Source of the DNA: Methanoregula sp.
GTDB lineage: Archaea > Halobacteriota > Methanomicrobia > Methanomicrobiales > Methanospirillaceae
Assembly (NCBI GenBank): GCA_023228295.1
Contig: JALOBP010000045.1
Coordinates: 642 to 25,513, forward strand
Length of the DNA stretch: 24,872 nucleotides
Direction: 5' to 3'
Position 1 is the first letter of the stretch. Each line of letters opens with the position of its first letter. Both the position numbers and the translations under genes were made by a program. Positions 1 to 7,543 of the stretch are shown here, piece after piece. The notes under the pieces were generated by a model. It was not told the origin of the DNA. It did no database searches and saw nothing but the letters and a program-made list of their open reading frames with translations.

Positions 1-52
1 TTCAATCGACCCTCGCTTGCAATTTCCGGACCCTCACGCCGGAGAACCAGAA

Positions 53-101
53 ATTTTGTAGCATGTACATGCATTTTGTAGCATAATTATCCAATTGTAG
101 C
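53..101. repeat. TTGTAG direct repeats around a TGTACA palindrome
   Basis: The 12-mer ATTTTGTAGCAT occurs exactly twice, at 53-64 and 73-84, with a period of 20 nt. A third partial copy (AATTGTAGC) lies at 93-101. Between the first two is the perfect palindrome GCATGTACATGC (61-72). Direct repeats spaced by two helical turns suggest a protein-binding site. No coding region is visible in 1-284, so the controlled gene, if any, probably lies to the left of the window. No convincing TATA box was found beside it. Confidence 0.5.
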
Positions 102-224
102 CTCACTAACTAACACCTCATGATCGCGATTGAAAATTTTCGGGCAGGGTCCGGCCAAAAAAACTGGAAAAATTTTGTTCAGGAGAAACGCACACGAACC
201 TGTTGGGTTCGCACCTAAACCATG

Positions 225-235
225 AAAATTAAAAA
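225..235 (-). terminator. T-rich terminator after the HEPN gene
   Basis: Read on the minus strand, two T-runs (five and four T) follow the HEPN stop codon by about 50 nt. A second run of seven T lies at 163-157, after a CGAACC/GGTTCG hairpin (195-211). Archaeal termination typically uses T-runs, so either could end the MNT-HEPN transcript. Confidence 0.35.
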
Positions 236-284
236 CCCGGACTTTATTTTGATATGATTCGTAAAAGATTCTGCAAAGCAAAAA

Positions 285-677
285 TTACAATGTATGCAAC
301 TCGGTATGAACCCAGGCAACAACCCGCTCAGCAACAGCGAGCGCTTCCTGGTACTCATCGTCCCGGATCGGTTCATACATGCCGGGATACCGGGTATGAA
401 CCGCATAATCCGTCAGATCAGAAGAGTCCCTGATCTCTTCAGGTATGACGATCCCGTTGCGTTCCAGTGTCTGGAGCAGCGCTGCGATGATATGGGTGTG
501 CGGGCTTTCGAGATCCCGGGCAACAAGCAATCCCTTGAGGGATTTTTCTGCGGCCTGCTGGCAGTCAAAGCACAGGTCTTCGAACAGGATCGTATCGCCG
601 GTCTTTCCCGCACGCGCCCGGTCGAGATTGCTTTGGGAACGGGCAAGCCACTGGTCAACCAGAATGCGGTTTTTCAT
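285..677 (-). CDS. HEPN domain protein (minimal, MNT-associated)
   Basis: A 130-residue all-helical protein of the HEPN family (PF05168 type). It shows the usual signature CxQQAAEKSLKGLL (about residues 38-51), a THIIAALL segment, and the HTRYPG turn near residue 95. The canonical RX4-6H ribonuclease motif of toxic HEPN proteins is not evident at its usual C-terminal position. The one R-x5-H string (RDLESPH) sits in an earlier helix. Its start overlaps the end of the upstream nucleotidyltransferase gene by 23 nt, which is the standard arrangement of two-gene MNT/HEPN modules, some of which act as toxin-antitoxin pairs. Here HEPN is the second gene. Whether it is toxic cannot be told from sequence. 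Confidence 0.85.
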   Translation of the reverse strand: MKNRILVDQWLARSQSNLDRARAGKTGDTILFEDLCFDCQQAAEKSLKGLLVARDLESPHTHIIAALLQTLERNGIVIPEEIRDSSDLTDYAVHTRYPGMYEPIRDDEYQEALAVAERVVAWVHTELHTL

Positions 678-993
678 ACACGACCTTGCCGTACCGTGCG
701 ATCTCGCGGTAGATCAGGTGGGGATTATCCTTGAATTTATTAAAGGAGTCCGGGGTTTCGACAATCAGCTCAACGGGTACTCCGACAGAGTAGAGTGCAC
801 GGTAGAGCGAACGTGCGATCTTCCGCCGGTCAGAAATATTGTTTTTCAAAATACAGATATCAAAGTCGGAATCTTCCCGCGCATTTCCCCGGGCACGCGA
901 GCCGAAGAGGATGATCGCATCAGGATCGAGTGATCCAACAATCACCTCAATAATCCGGCTGAGCACTGAATCCGCCATAATTCTCATATCCAT
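655..993 (-). CDS. MNT-type minimal nucleotidyltransferase
   Basis: A 112-residue protein of the minimal nucleotidyltransferase family (DNA polymerase beta fold). The nucleotide-binding GSRARG motif is followed by SDFD, giving the G-S-x10-D-x-D metal-binding arrangement, so the catalytic centre looks intact. In characterised MNT/HEPN pairs the MNT protein can AMPylate and silence the HEPN partner; that role is inferred here. The start is uncertain: ATG codons at 993, 987 and 978 and a TTG at 996 are in frame. I chose 993. The gene precedes HEPN with a 23-nt overlap and lies 154 nt downstream of a CARF-like gene on the same strand. Confidence 0.85.
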   Translation of the reverse strand: MDMRIMADSVLSRIIEVIVGSLDPDAIILFGSRARGNAREDSDFDICILKNNISDRRKIARSLYRALYSVGVPVELIVETPDSFNKFKDNPHLIYREIARYGKVVYEKPHSG

Positions 994-1147
994 CAATGCC
1001 GGGAGGAATAATCAACGTTTGGTTGAACGGTTTTGCCCTGCCAGAATACAAGGTCATCATCATAACTTACAGTATTCCGTGTACATTACCGGATCAACAC
1101 CAAAAAAATGTGCGTCAAAAATGATCCCGGGTCCTGTCTCAGGAACT

Positions 1148-2008
1148 CTACAGCATGTTTTTGACCAGTGACCCGGTGGCAGGATCGGAAAAGAACCGGA
1201 AGGCCGTCTCCCCGGCCTCAGTAATCCGGTAGCTCTTCTCCTTCCGGCTCTCCGGAGAATATCCCTCCTCAACGAGCCTGGCATCGCGAAGGGTACTCAT
1301 GAACCCGGAGAAGGTGGCATGGGATAATTCAGCGGCGGGTGTCCGGCCTTTCTTATCGTGAACAACCGGTTGGGGTGCATCACCGGGTTTTTCCTTCTTT
1401 GTCCGGGTCGGGACATAGTGCGAAACAAGCTGCCCGTACAAATACTGCCGGGACACCCACGGGTCCGGGACCGCCCCTTTGGCTGCCCCCTTGTCCAGAT
1501 CTCTCCGGTTGAGGAGGATAGCGAGGATCGTCTGGTGATTGGGACTCGAAAGCAGGGAACTGACGGTCCGGTCCGGCAGCGGGACTCTGCGAGCGGTCTT
1601 CTCGTCAAAGGATGCATAGACCTCCCCGCCAAGCCAGGGAGCAAAGGCGAAGAGCGCCAGGCAGAGTTCTTTTGAGCCGCCGGAGAGATCGAAGGTGAAC
1701 CGTGCATCCGGGTACTCCCGCCGTATCTTCGCAAGCGCTGACCGGACAGAAACATACGCCGGCGGAAAGATCATCTCCCGGGAGAAGGGTACCGAGAGGG
1801 ATGCCGAGATCTCCTGCACTGCCGCGACCGCATTCCGGACCGCGAGCCGGTGCCTCTCCGTTACCGGGTCCGTTGATCCATCATGAACTGCGCTGTCGGT
1901 AAACACGATAGTCCGGGAGATGGCCGGGAGTTCGCGGAACATTGCCGGATAGGCAACCTGTATCCCCTCACCGGCGCTGATGATATGGACATGCCCTGTC
2001 CGATCCAT
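1148..2008 (-). CDS. CARF-like domain/winged-helix regulator
   Basis: A 286-residue protein with two parts. The N-terminal half (about 1-155) is a Rossmann-like fold resembling CARF domains: a first strand HIISAGEG, a second strand IVFTDS, and the hallmark FDLSGGSKELCLALFAF near residue 110, equivalent to the ligand-contacting (N/D)-L-(T/S)-G-G-(T/S)-K motif. The C-terminal part (about 165-286) looks like a winged helix ending in YRITEAGETAFRFF. This is the layout of Csa3-like and DUF6293/HFX_2341-type archaeal regulators, which are thought to sense cyclic oligonucleotides or nucleotide-like ligands and bind DNA. No CRISPR array or cas gene is visible here. A TATA-like GTTAAA on the opposite strand sequence lies 26-28 nt before the ATG, suggesting leaderless mRNA. 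Confidence 0.7.
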   Translation of the reverse strand: MDRTGHVHIISAGEGIQVAYPAMFRELPAISRTIVFTDSAVHDGSTDPVTERHRLAVRNAVAAVQEISASLSVPFSREMIFPPAYVSVRSALAKIRREYPDARFTFDLSGGSKELCLALFAFAPWLGGEVYASFDEKTARRVPLPDRTVSSLLSSPNHQTILAILLNRRDLDKGAAKGAVPDPWVSRQYLYGQLVSHYVPTRTKKEKPGDAPQPVVHDKKGRTPAAELSHATFSGFMSTLRDARLVEEGYSPESRKEKSYRITEAGETAFRFFSDPATGSLVKNML

Positions 2009-2028
2009 GGATCAGTGTCCGGCAGGGC

Positions 2029-2039
2029 GGGTTAAATGG
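2029..2039 (-). promoter_or_regulatory. TATA box of the CARF-like gene
   Basis: Minus-strand CCATTTAACCC is centred about 26 nt before the ATG at 2008, which would place transcription start at or next to the start codon. Confidence 0.4.
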
Positions 2040-2043
2040 TTGT

Positions 2044-2160
2044 TTGTCCTCCCGCTGGTATCCCCCGGCCAAGCCGGATGCAAAAGCGGCAGTCACTTTC
2101 ACCCCGCCCGGTCCTGCGTTTAAACCATCATTGTTTCAACATGGTATGTGGGGAGGACGA
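2044..2160. other. Intergenic stretch with nested inverted repeats
   Basis: The 310-nt gap between the CARF-like gene and khtT has no convincing gene. It holds a long-range stem, TTGTCCTCCC (2044-2053) with GGGAGGACGA (2151-2160), 10 bp with one G-T pair. Inside are two hairpins: CCGGC-CAA-GCCGG (2065-2077) and ACCAT...ATGGT (2124-2145) with an inner TTG/CAA pair. This could be a structured RNA or chance pairing in GC-rich DNA. A palindromic TATA-like GTTTAAAC lies at 2118-2125, inside the structure. Confidence 0.25.
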
Positions 2161-2236
2161 TTAAAGCCCTCAAAAGTCAGATGCCAGTTTGCATTATTGC
2201 ATCGCCCCTCCCGACCTCTCAAAACCCCATGAAACC

Positions 2237-2302
2237 TTTTTTTTAAATTTTTCATCTGCCGTACGAATGACGTGTTTGCCAACGAGCAATGATAATATAT
2301 TT
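2237..2302 (+). promoter_or_regulatory. Promoter region of khtTU
   Basis: Two AT-rich candidates precede khtT: TTTTAAATTTTT around 2240-2252, and ATAATATATTTA at 2291-2302. The second is placed to start transcription within a few nt of the ATG at 2328 (leaderless). The first would give a leader of about 50 nt. Confidence 0.4.
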
Positions 2303-2327
2303 AGGCATCGTTTCTCTAATGTCTGAT

Positions 2328-2813
2328 ATGACGCTTCGATCTCTCAATCTTCCCGGTGTTGGTACAAAATATGAAATTGAAACTGACAAGGGTGACACCA
2401 TTGCGGTCTTTTTTACCAAGACGGGCACGATCCAGATGTATACCCTCCAGAAAGGTTGCAATACACCAAGCGCAGCAGTGATGACGCCAGTCGAGGCGCG
2501 GCGCCTCGGCAATATCCTCACCGGGGCAATTATCGAAGCAGACCATGAAAGTGTGGAGATCGCGTTCTCGGCTCTGACCGACCTGCGGATCACGATCCAT
2601 ACGTTCTATATCCCGGAGACTGTTGTCGGGAAAACCATCGAAGATCTCCAGGTACGGGCAAAGACCGGTGCGACCATCATCGCGGTCTGCAGACACGACA
2701 GGAATATCATCAACCCCCCGCCGTCATTTGTGTTCGAGAGTGGGGATGCAGTTCTGGTTATCGGGGAGAGCGACCAGATAAAAACCTTTGAGCGGGAAAT
2801 TCTGGTGGAGTAA
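2328..2813 (+). CDS. khtT: K+/H+ antiporter regulatory subunit, KhtT-like (RCK_C)
   Basis: A 161-residue soluble protein. The N-terminus LNLPGVGTKYEIET matches the opening of KhtT proteins. The C-terminal half (about 80-161) is an RCK_C/TrkA_C domain with the typical VGKTIEDLQVRAKTGATIIAV and SGDAVLVIGE segments. In Bacillus the partner KhtT gates the KhtU antiporter, with nucleotide ligand binding in the RCK_C domain. I chose the ATG at 2328 because the family begins there; in-frame ATGs at 2319 and 2289 would add nine or thirteen residues, and the 2289 codon lies at the edge of an AT-rich promoter-like element. The stop overlaps the khtU start by one base (TAATG), implying a coupled two-subunit operon. 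Confidence 0.8.
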   Translation: MTLRSLNLPGVGTKYEIETDKGDTIAVFFTKTGTIQMYTLQKGCNTPSAAVMTPVEARRLGNILTGAIIEADHESVEIAFSALTDLRITIHTFYIPETVVGKTIEDLQVRAKTGATIIAVCRHDRNIINPPPSFVFESGDAVLVIGESDQIKTFEREILVE

Positions 2814-3955
2814 TGGAAGGCTTCATCATCGCGCTTTTCGTTTGCCTGGTACTTGCGCTTATTTCCAAGTATCTTTCAATTCCCGCCGTACCGTTCTATA
2901 TCCTTGCCGGGGTCATACTGGGAAAAGCAGGGCTCGGGATTGTCCATTCGGATGAGGTCAGCCAGTTTTTCTCGGAAATGGGGCTTCTGTTCTTGTTATT
3001 CTTCATGGGTCTGGAGCTGAAACTGGAGCGGATAATTGCCAATCCCTCAAAAGTACTCATGGGGGGGCTTATCGGTCTCACCGTGGATATGGGGATTGGG
3101 TTTACAGCTGCATATCTTCTCGGATTCACGCTCATGGAAGCATTCATCGTAGCAGCAGCATTCTACATTACCAGCACGGCGATGGTCATTACTTCGCTGG
3201 TTGAGAACCGGAAACTGATGTCCAAGGAAGCCGAGACGATCATCTGGGTGACCGTTTTTGAGGATATTGTACTGATTGTCATTCTTGCGGTTCTCTCATC
3301 CAACGATCAAAACCTCCTGCTGTTCTTTGCCAAGATTGTTCTGGCCCTTGCTTTTATGTACGGAATTTCTTTCTATGGCAAGGAATTTTTCATATCCATC
3401 CTTGAGCGTGATGATGAACTCCCCATCCTTTTTACTTTTGCCGCAGTACTCACAACCGCATCCTTTGCCCTGTTTCTGGGAATCCCGGAAACCCTGATGG
3501 TGATTGCGCTGGGTGCAGCCCTTGCAACCACGGACCCGGATGCGTTCGAACAGCATGCACGGCCGTTCAAAGATGTATTCCTGGTTATCTTCTTTGTGTT
3601 TTTCGGGGTTACGATCGATTTTTCCGGCGGGGTAGACTGGTCCATTATTGCGATTATCTGTGTCCTTGCAATCGTGAGCAAGTTGATCTCCGGGATGCTC
3701 ATGGGTCTCATCCTCCACGACTCCGCCCTTTCGGGTCTTGAAATATGGGCAAATACGATCAGCAGGGGTGAGTTCTCGATAGCCCTTGCTGTCATCTACG
3801 GGTCTCCTGTAATCGCTACCACGGTGGCGGCTATGGTCATCGTGACATCCATTGTCGGGGCGTTCACCGCAAAATACAGTACCTGGATGCGGCGCGGTAT
3901 TATCAGCCACAGCCGGAAAAAAGCCCTCATGCACCGGCCCCACACGGGCAGGTAG
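2813..3955 (+). CDS. khtU: Kef/CPA2-type K+(Na+)/H+ antiporter, KhtU-like
   Basis: A 380-residue integral membrane protein of the monovalent cation:proton antiporter-2 family, with about 11-12 hydrophobic helices through to residue ~360 and a short basic tail. Family landmarks are visible: the N-terminal AVPFYILAGVILGKAGLGI, the MGLLFLLFFMGLELKL segment, ITSTAMVITSL around residue 120, and FFVFFGVTIDF near residue 260. It lacks a C-terminal TrkA_N domain, fitting regulation in trans by the upstream KhtT-like protein. Likely role: potassium efflux in exchange for protons in ion and pH homeostasis. Ion specificity cannot be read from sequence. Confidence 0.85.
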   Translation: MEGFIIALFVCLVLALISKYLSIPAVPFYILAGVILGKAGLGIVHSDEVSQFFSEMGLLFLLFFMGLELKLERIIANPSKVLMGGLIGLTVDMGIGFTAAYLLGFTLMEAFIVAAAFYITSTAMVITSLVENRKLMSKEAETIIWVTVFEDIVLIVILAVLSSNDQNLLLFFAKIVLALAFMYGISFYGKEFFISILERDDELPILFTFAAVLTTASFALFLGIPETLMVIALGAALATTDPDAFEQHARPFKDVFLVIFFVFFGVTIDFSGGVDWSIIAIICVLAIVSKLISGMLMGLILHDSALSGLEIWANTISRGEFSIALAVIYGSPVIATTVAAMVIVTSIVGAFTAKYSTWMRRGIISHSRKKALMHRPHTGR

Positions 3956-4024
3956 ACGTTCCCCGATCAGCACCAGACCGAGCTGAATGGATACGTGTAA
4001 TGCCGGAAGGGGAGTGTGTTCTGC

Positions 4025-4489
4025 TTACGAATCGTGGCTTTTCTCCTGCAGATGGCGGTATTCGTGTCCACGTTTAGAAATGATGCGTTGGACGATCAGC
4101 CGCGAACTGGAGAGATCCCCGTTGGGAAATTTCCCGATGCGCACAATCTTTGGAGAGAGGTTTCGTTCCGCAAGCTGTGCCCCGAGTTTCTGCTCATCAA
4201 ACATCTGGTTGAACCCGATGGTGATGATCTCCGGGTGAATCTTTTCGATTGGGAGGAACATGTCCTGAGTATCCCCAAGCATTGCATGGTCAACGGGTTT
4301 TAGGGCGGCGACTATCTGGAGCCGCTGTTCCTCGGGGACGATCGGGTGTGGCTTGTGTCGGACATTGATGTCCCGGGCAACGATGACAAAGAGTTCGTCG
4401 CCGAGTTTTTTGGATTCCTCAAGATAATATATATGCCCCGGGTGGAGAATGTCGAACGTCCCGGTTGCAACGATTCGTCGCCCGCTCAT
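4025..4489 (-). CDS. ribL: FAD synthase (archaeal RibL-type cytidylyltransferase family)
   Basis: A 154-residue nucleotidyltransferase with TGTFDILHPGHIYYLEE near the N-terminus, containing the HxGH motif (HPGH), and a later RLIVQRI segment close to the usual ISSTxxR position (here LSSSRLIVQR). Length and sequence match archaeal RibL (MJ1179-like), which makes FAD from FMN and ATP or CTP. The start is set by an ATGA overlap with the JAMM gene upstream (ATG 4489-4487, its TGA 4488-4486); a longer open frame extends upstream but lies within that gene. Convergent with khtU, with about 70 nt between. Confidence 0.85.
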   Translation of the reverse strand: MSGRRIVATGTFDILHPGHIYYLEESKKLGDELFVIVARDINVRHKPHPIVPEEQRLQIVAALKPVDHAMLGDTQDMFLPIEKIHPEIITIGFNQMFDEQKLGAQLAERNLSPKIVRIGKFPNGDLSSSRLIVQRIISKRGHEYRHLQEKSHDS

Positions 4490-4857
4490 GCAACCACCTC
4501 GAGTTCGCAGGGTTCGCCATCCGCCGTGAAGCATTGCCAGTTTTGTTTCCCGTACGGGTAACCGATGATAAGATGGTACCTCCCGGTCCTCGGGAAAAAA
4601 TTGATATCCGCATTGGATGGCCGGAGCACACCGTTCGGGTGGCTGTGGACGCTGCCGGCAACATGGGTGTCGAGCGGCATCATGTCATAAAAAAGCGATG
4701 CTGAGTCCTCTCCCGCAATGGTGCCGGGGAGCAGGTTCACCTCGTCCATAATACCATCCCGTTCCCGTATCAGGGCGACAAACTCGTTCGGGTGGCTCTC
4801 GCGCCCCATCTGGAGGAGGAGGGAGAGGACGTCCTGTCGGATACCGCGGATGTTCAT
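4486..4857 (-). CDS. JAMM/MPN+ family metalloprotease-like protein
   Basis: A 123-residue single-domain JAMM (Mov34/MPN/PAD-1, JAB) protein. The full metal site is present: Glu25 (NEFVAL), His71-x-His73, and Ser81-x2-Asp84 in HSHPNGVLRPSNAD, i.e. the exact HxHx7Sx2D pattern. This class includes zinc isopeptidases that remove ubiquitin-like proteins (archaeal SAMPs) from targets and enzymes acting on sulfur-carrier C-termini. No SAMP or E1-like gene is adjacent. Its stop overlaps the ribL start by ATGA. The substrate is unknown; a desampylase-like role is inference. Confidence 0.8.
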   Translation of the reverse strand: MNIRGIRQDVLSLLLQMGRESHPNEFVALIRERDGIMDEVNLLPGTIAGEDSASLFYDMMPLDTHVAGSVHSHPNGVLRPSNADINFFPRTGRYHLIIGYPYGKQNWQCFTADGEPCELEVVA

Positions 4858-4901
4858 GGTGCCTGCCTGCTATACTGTACTGAATTAGGTTGTTGACCTA
4901 G

Positions 4902-4907
4902 AAAAAA
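4902..4907 (-). terminator. T6 terminator after the acetolactate decarboxylase gene
   Basis: Minus-strand TTTTTT lies about 20 nt beyond the stop at 4929. A short inverted repeat (TAGGT/ACCTA, 4886-4900) follows it and precedes the JAMM gene. Confidence 0.4.
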
Positions 4908-4928
4908 CGTCGGGAAGGAGAAGATGTG

Positions 4929-5744
4929 TTATTTCTCCACCTTTGCAAGGTCGCCGCTCAGATCCTTGGAGAGGTCGATGCCGGTGAAGTCGCCGCTGGT
5001 CGGGAGTGCCATGGAAAATCTCGGTGTAATGTCATATTCAATGGTTGTCCCGACGGGGACGGTCAGATCGAGGATATGGCCCCCGGTTGCATGGTCATCA
5101 CTGAGATAGTGGAGGTGATAGCCTGGGACATTGACACTCTTAAAAAAGACCGGGGTATAAAATCCGACAATGGTCCCCGTTGTATCGGAATACGTGTAGA
5201 TCGACTGGTTCTTTGCTGCTTCTGAAAGTGTGGGGTACGGTTTCTTCTGTGCCGATATTGCCCGGACTTTCATGATGGGGAAGGTTCCGTGCATCCGCAC
5301 AGCATAGATCATGTTCCCGGTAGGGAGCTGCTTTTCCATTTCGGATGAGAAGATGGAGAAGTTCATCGGTGCGCCCGTTGTCGCAGTATGGTCGCGGGTG
5401 AAATGCGTTACTGTGGCAAACGGGGTCATCTCGTTATCATCAACCGTGTAGATATGACCGTCGGCTTTTGCCTGGTAAACAATCCCGTCCAGCACGATCA
5501 TCTCGCCGTCAAGTGCATCAAAGGTGCCGATCCCAAAGTCCCCGTATTTTTTCAGTTCCGCGACGGGTTGGACCCCGTCAAAGACGCCGAGCATCAGGGC
5601 GTCGATGGTTGAGACCTGGTAGAGCGTGTCCTCTTCAGCCGTGTCCGGCGCATTTTTCTGGAGGTTGATAAAAATCGCAGATGCAGCAAACACGATCACG
5701 ACTGCGAGTATGATACCAAGGAAAAATTTTTGATCCATTTCCAT
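4929..5744 (-). CDS. budA: Alpha-acetolactate decarboxylase, membrane-anchored
   Basis: A 271-residue protein that matches acetolactate decarboxylase (acetolactate to acetoin and CO2) across residues ~40-255. Seen directly: YQVSTIDALMLGVFDG, the YGDFGIGTFDALDGEM region, and the zinc-binding histidines in GYHLHYLSDDHATGGH (His210, His212 and, 11 residues on, His223), the spacing of the known enzymes. An N-terminal hydrophobic segment (about residues 8-26, after Asp-Gln-Lys) followed by a polar linker looks like a signal anchor, so the catalytic domain may be outside the cell. In-frame starts are ATG 5744, ATG 5738 and TTG 5750. It lies 17 nt behind the parvulin gene, probably co-transcribed. 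No acetolactate synthase is nearby. Confidence 0.8.
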   Translation of the reverse strand: MEMDQKFFLGIILAVVIVFAASAIFINLQKNAPDTAEEDTLYQVSTIDALMLGVFDGVQPVAELKKYGDFGIGTFDALDGEMIVLDGIVYQAKADGHIYTVDDNEMTPFATVTHFTRDHTATTGAPMNFSIFSSEMEKQLPTGNMIYAVRMHGTFPIMKVRAISAQKKPYPTLSEAAKNQSIYTYSDTTGTIVGFYTPVFFKSVNVPGYHLHYLSDDHATGGHILDLTVPVGTTIEYDITPRFSMALPTSGDFTGIDLSKDLSGDLAKVEK

Positions 5745-5761
5745 GACCAAACAATCCGGGA

Positions 5762-6043
5762 TTACTTCTTGCCAGTCACCTTGATAACGTGGAACCCGAA
5801 CTGGGTCTTGATGGGCCCGACGACCTTGCCAACCTCTTCTTCAAAGGCGACTTTCTCGAACTCGGGGACCATCTGGCCCTTGCCGAACCAGCCGAGGTCG
5901 CCGCCGGCCTTGCCTGAGGGGCAGCCTGAGAACCGCTTTGCAACGGCGGCAAAATCCTCCCCGTCGGTAAGGCGCTTCATGATCTGGGTTGCCTGCTGTT
6001 CAGTTTTCACAAGAATATGGGATGCACGTGCCTGTGTAGCCAT
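5762..6043 (-). CDS. Parvulin-type peptidyl-prolyl cis-trans isomerase
   Basis: A 93-residue single-domain parvulin (PpiC/Rotamase family). Landmarks: ASHILVKT at the start, CPSGKAGGDLGWF in the middle, MVPEFEKVAF, and a terminal TQFGFHVIKV. No signal peptide, so it should act in the cytoplasm as a folding helper, like the small archaeal parvulins. I used the ATG at 6043 because the family begins with this residue run; a longer open frame upstream overlaps the neighbouring gene in another frame and is not family-like. The next gene, the acetolactate decarboxylase, follows closely. Confidence 0.88.
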   Translation of the reverse strand: MATQARASHILVKTEQQATQIMKRLTDGEDFAAVAKRFSGCPSGKAGGDLGWFGKGQMVPEFEKVAFEEEVGKVVGPIKTQFGFHVIKVTGKK

Positions 6044-6089
6044 GCTGTACAGGTGCCCTTTTTTGAAGATAAAAGGTTGGATCCGGGGA

Positions 6090-7502
6090 TCAGAACTCCC
6101 CGTCCTGCTCGAAACTCCGCCCGTACCGGATGGCAAGCTCCGCTTTGTAGAGTTCCCGGCCAAGATAGCCGGCATGATCGAGGAGGGTAACACCCCCTTG
6201 CGCCAGGATCGTATGGTGTACATCCTGCCACCTGCGACCCCGGATAGCTTTCCCATGGATGACCGCAACGATTGTGTTGCCCTCAATTCCAATACGGAAG
6301 TTCCCTTTCGGGTCGTACTCGATCTTCTCCGGCATTTCCTGTGCGGTAACCGCCATGTCATAGGAAAGCGGTGGTTCGCGTCTGCGCCGCTTTTCCTTGA
6401 GGACAAGAAGGTCGATCCCGAGATCCTTGGGATATGGCCGGTCCCGTGCCAGGGCCATCATCTCTGTTGCCCGCCGCATCTCCCGTACCGATCCCTTCGT
6501 CTTGTCGGAATGTTCGCTCGTGAATATGATCGCTGCCCCGACCTCCATTGCCATACCGGCAAGGAGTGCATTCATACCAACCGAGTCCGCATCGATAAGT
6601 TCGGCAACATTTCCCGCTCCGAAGAAAGAGGGAAAACGTGATTTTTTAAAGTTCTTTAAGGATGCGATCAGTCCTGAACCTGCCGGCTGGAGGAGCGGAT
6701 CGGCGATGATGCAACGGATACCGGCAGCCTTTGCCATTGCGATATTTTTTACCAGAGTTGTCGAACCCGGGACCACCACGGCAGCAGCCCCGGTTTCTGC
6801 AACGGCAGCTCCAACGTTCGGGATGTTCGCCTCCTGCAGGCTGAGGATGATATCTGCCCGGACTAGTGCAGCCCTGATAAGGTCCGGGTCCTGTGTGTCA
6901 GCGGCGAGAGGCCGGTCGATTCCTTCGAGTTCGGAGAAGACCCGCCGTACATCTGCAGGCGTTGCATCGAACCCGAACCCGAGATCCACGATATCGGCGC
7001 CATGGGCGAAGTACCGTTCTATGGTTGTGCGGAGATCTTCCTGCCGGTGGGCATCCATGATCTCGGCAAGGACCTTCATCCGTGATCCACCCCCTATTTT
7101 CACTCCCCGGATAATAAAATCCGCACCGGCAGCCCGCTCAATGTCCGCCACCCGCCGCATCGCCACGTCTGCCTTTTTTGCAGCAAGGAACTCGTCGGCC
7201 GGCACCGAGCGCGAGAGCGTGAGGGACGGCAGGGCAGCAAGGATCAACGCGAGATCGGCTGCATGTTTCGGACCGCGATAAACCGGGATACCCGTCTCGC
7301 GCTCCACTCCTGCAAAGGATGCTGTGCACATGCCGGAAACGATGACGAGATTGTATTTTTTCCGGCCTATGAGTTCCCGAAGGCGATGAGGCGTAAGAAA
7401 CGATGCAATCTCCCCTGCCACCACGACATCGGCGTCGAACCCAGCGGCAGCTTTCCTGACCATATCTTCGGTGGCTGCACCGGTGGGGAGGAGAATGCGC
7501 AT
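6090..7502 (-). CDS. Dihydropteroate synthase-like protein (methanogen type)
   Basis: A 470-residue protein of the family annotated as dihydropteroate synthase-related (TIGR00284; MJ0107-like). The N-terminal region (about 1-125) is the domain found only in this family. The middle (about 150-330) is a pterin-binding TIM-barrel with MKVLAEIMDA, HGADIVDLGFGFDATP and AADTQDPDLIRAAL. The C-terminal ~110 residues form another family-specific domain. It is presumed to work in tetrahydromethanopterin synthesis, joining a pterin to an arylamine, but the exact reaction is not settled. The start ATG at 7502 has a TATA box about 26 nt upstream. It is divergent from the PHP gene across only 41 nt. Confidence 0.75.
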   Translation of the reverse strand: MRILLPTGAATEDMVRKAAAGFDADVVVAGEIASFLTPHRLRELIGRKKYNLVIVSGMCTASFAGVERETGIPVYRGPKHAADLALILAALPSLTLSRSVPADEFLAAKKADVAMRRVADIERAAGADFIIRGVKIGGGSRMKVLAEIMDAHRQEDLRTTIERYFAHGADIVDLGFGFDATPADVRRVFSELEGIDRPLAADTQDPDLIRAALVRADIILSLQEANIPNVGAAVAETGAAAVVVPGSTTLVKNIAMAKAAGIRCIIADPLLQPAGSGLIASLKNFKKSRFPSFFGAGNVAELIDADSVGMNALLAGMAMEVGAAIIFTSEHSDKTKGSVREMRRATEMMALARDRPYPKDLGIDLLVLKEKRRRREPPLSYDMAVTAQEMPEKIEYDPKGNFRIGIEGNTIVAVIHGKAIRGRRWQDVHHTILAQGGVTLLDHAGYLGRELYKAELAIRYGRSFEQDGEF

Positions 7503-7506
7503 AAGT

Positions 7507-7535
7507 TCCCTTAATACCAGAGAGATAAAAACACT
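7507..7535. promoter_or_regulatory. Overlapping divergent promoters
   Basis: In the 41-nt gap, minus-strand GTTTTTATCTC (7521-7535) is centred about 26 nt before the start at 7502, and plus-strand CCTTAATACC (7507-7517) is about 30 nt before the PHP start at 7544. Both genes are likely leaderless or nearly so, and the two preinitiation complexes would compete. Confidence 0.4.
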
Positions 7536-7543
7536 ATGATCAG

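Noticed and set aside
195..211. tRNA-like T-arm (CGAACC-TGTTG-GGTTCG)
   Set aside because: No acceptor stem or anticodon arm can be fitted around it; a simple hairpin, perhaps part of a terminator.
1148..2008. CRISPR array expected from the CARF-like gene
   Set aside because: No regularly spaced identical repeats of 25-40 nt occur anywhere in the window.
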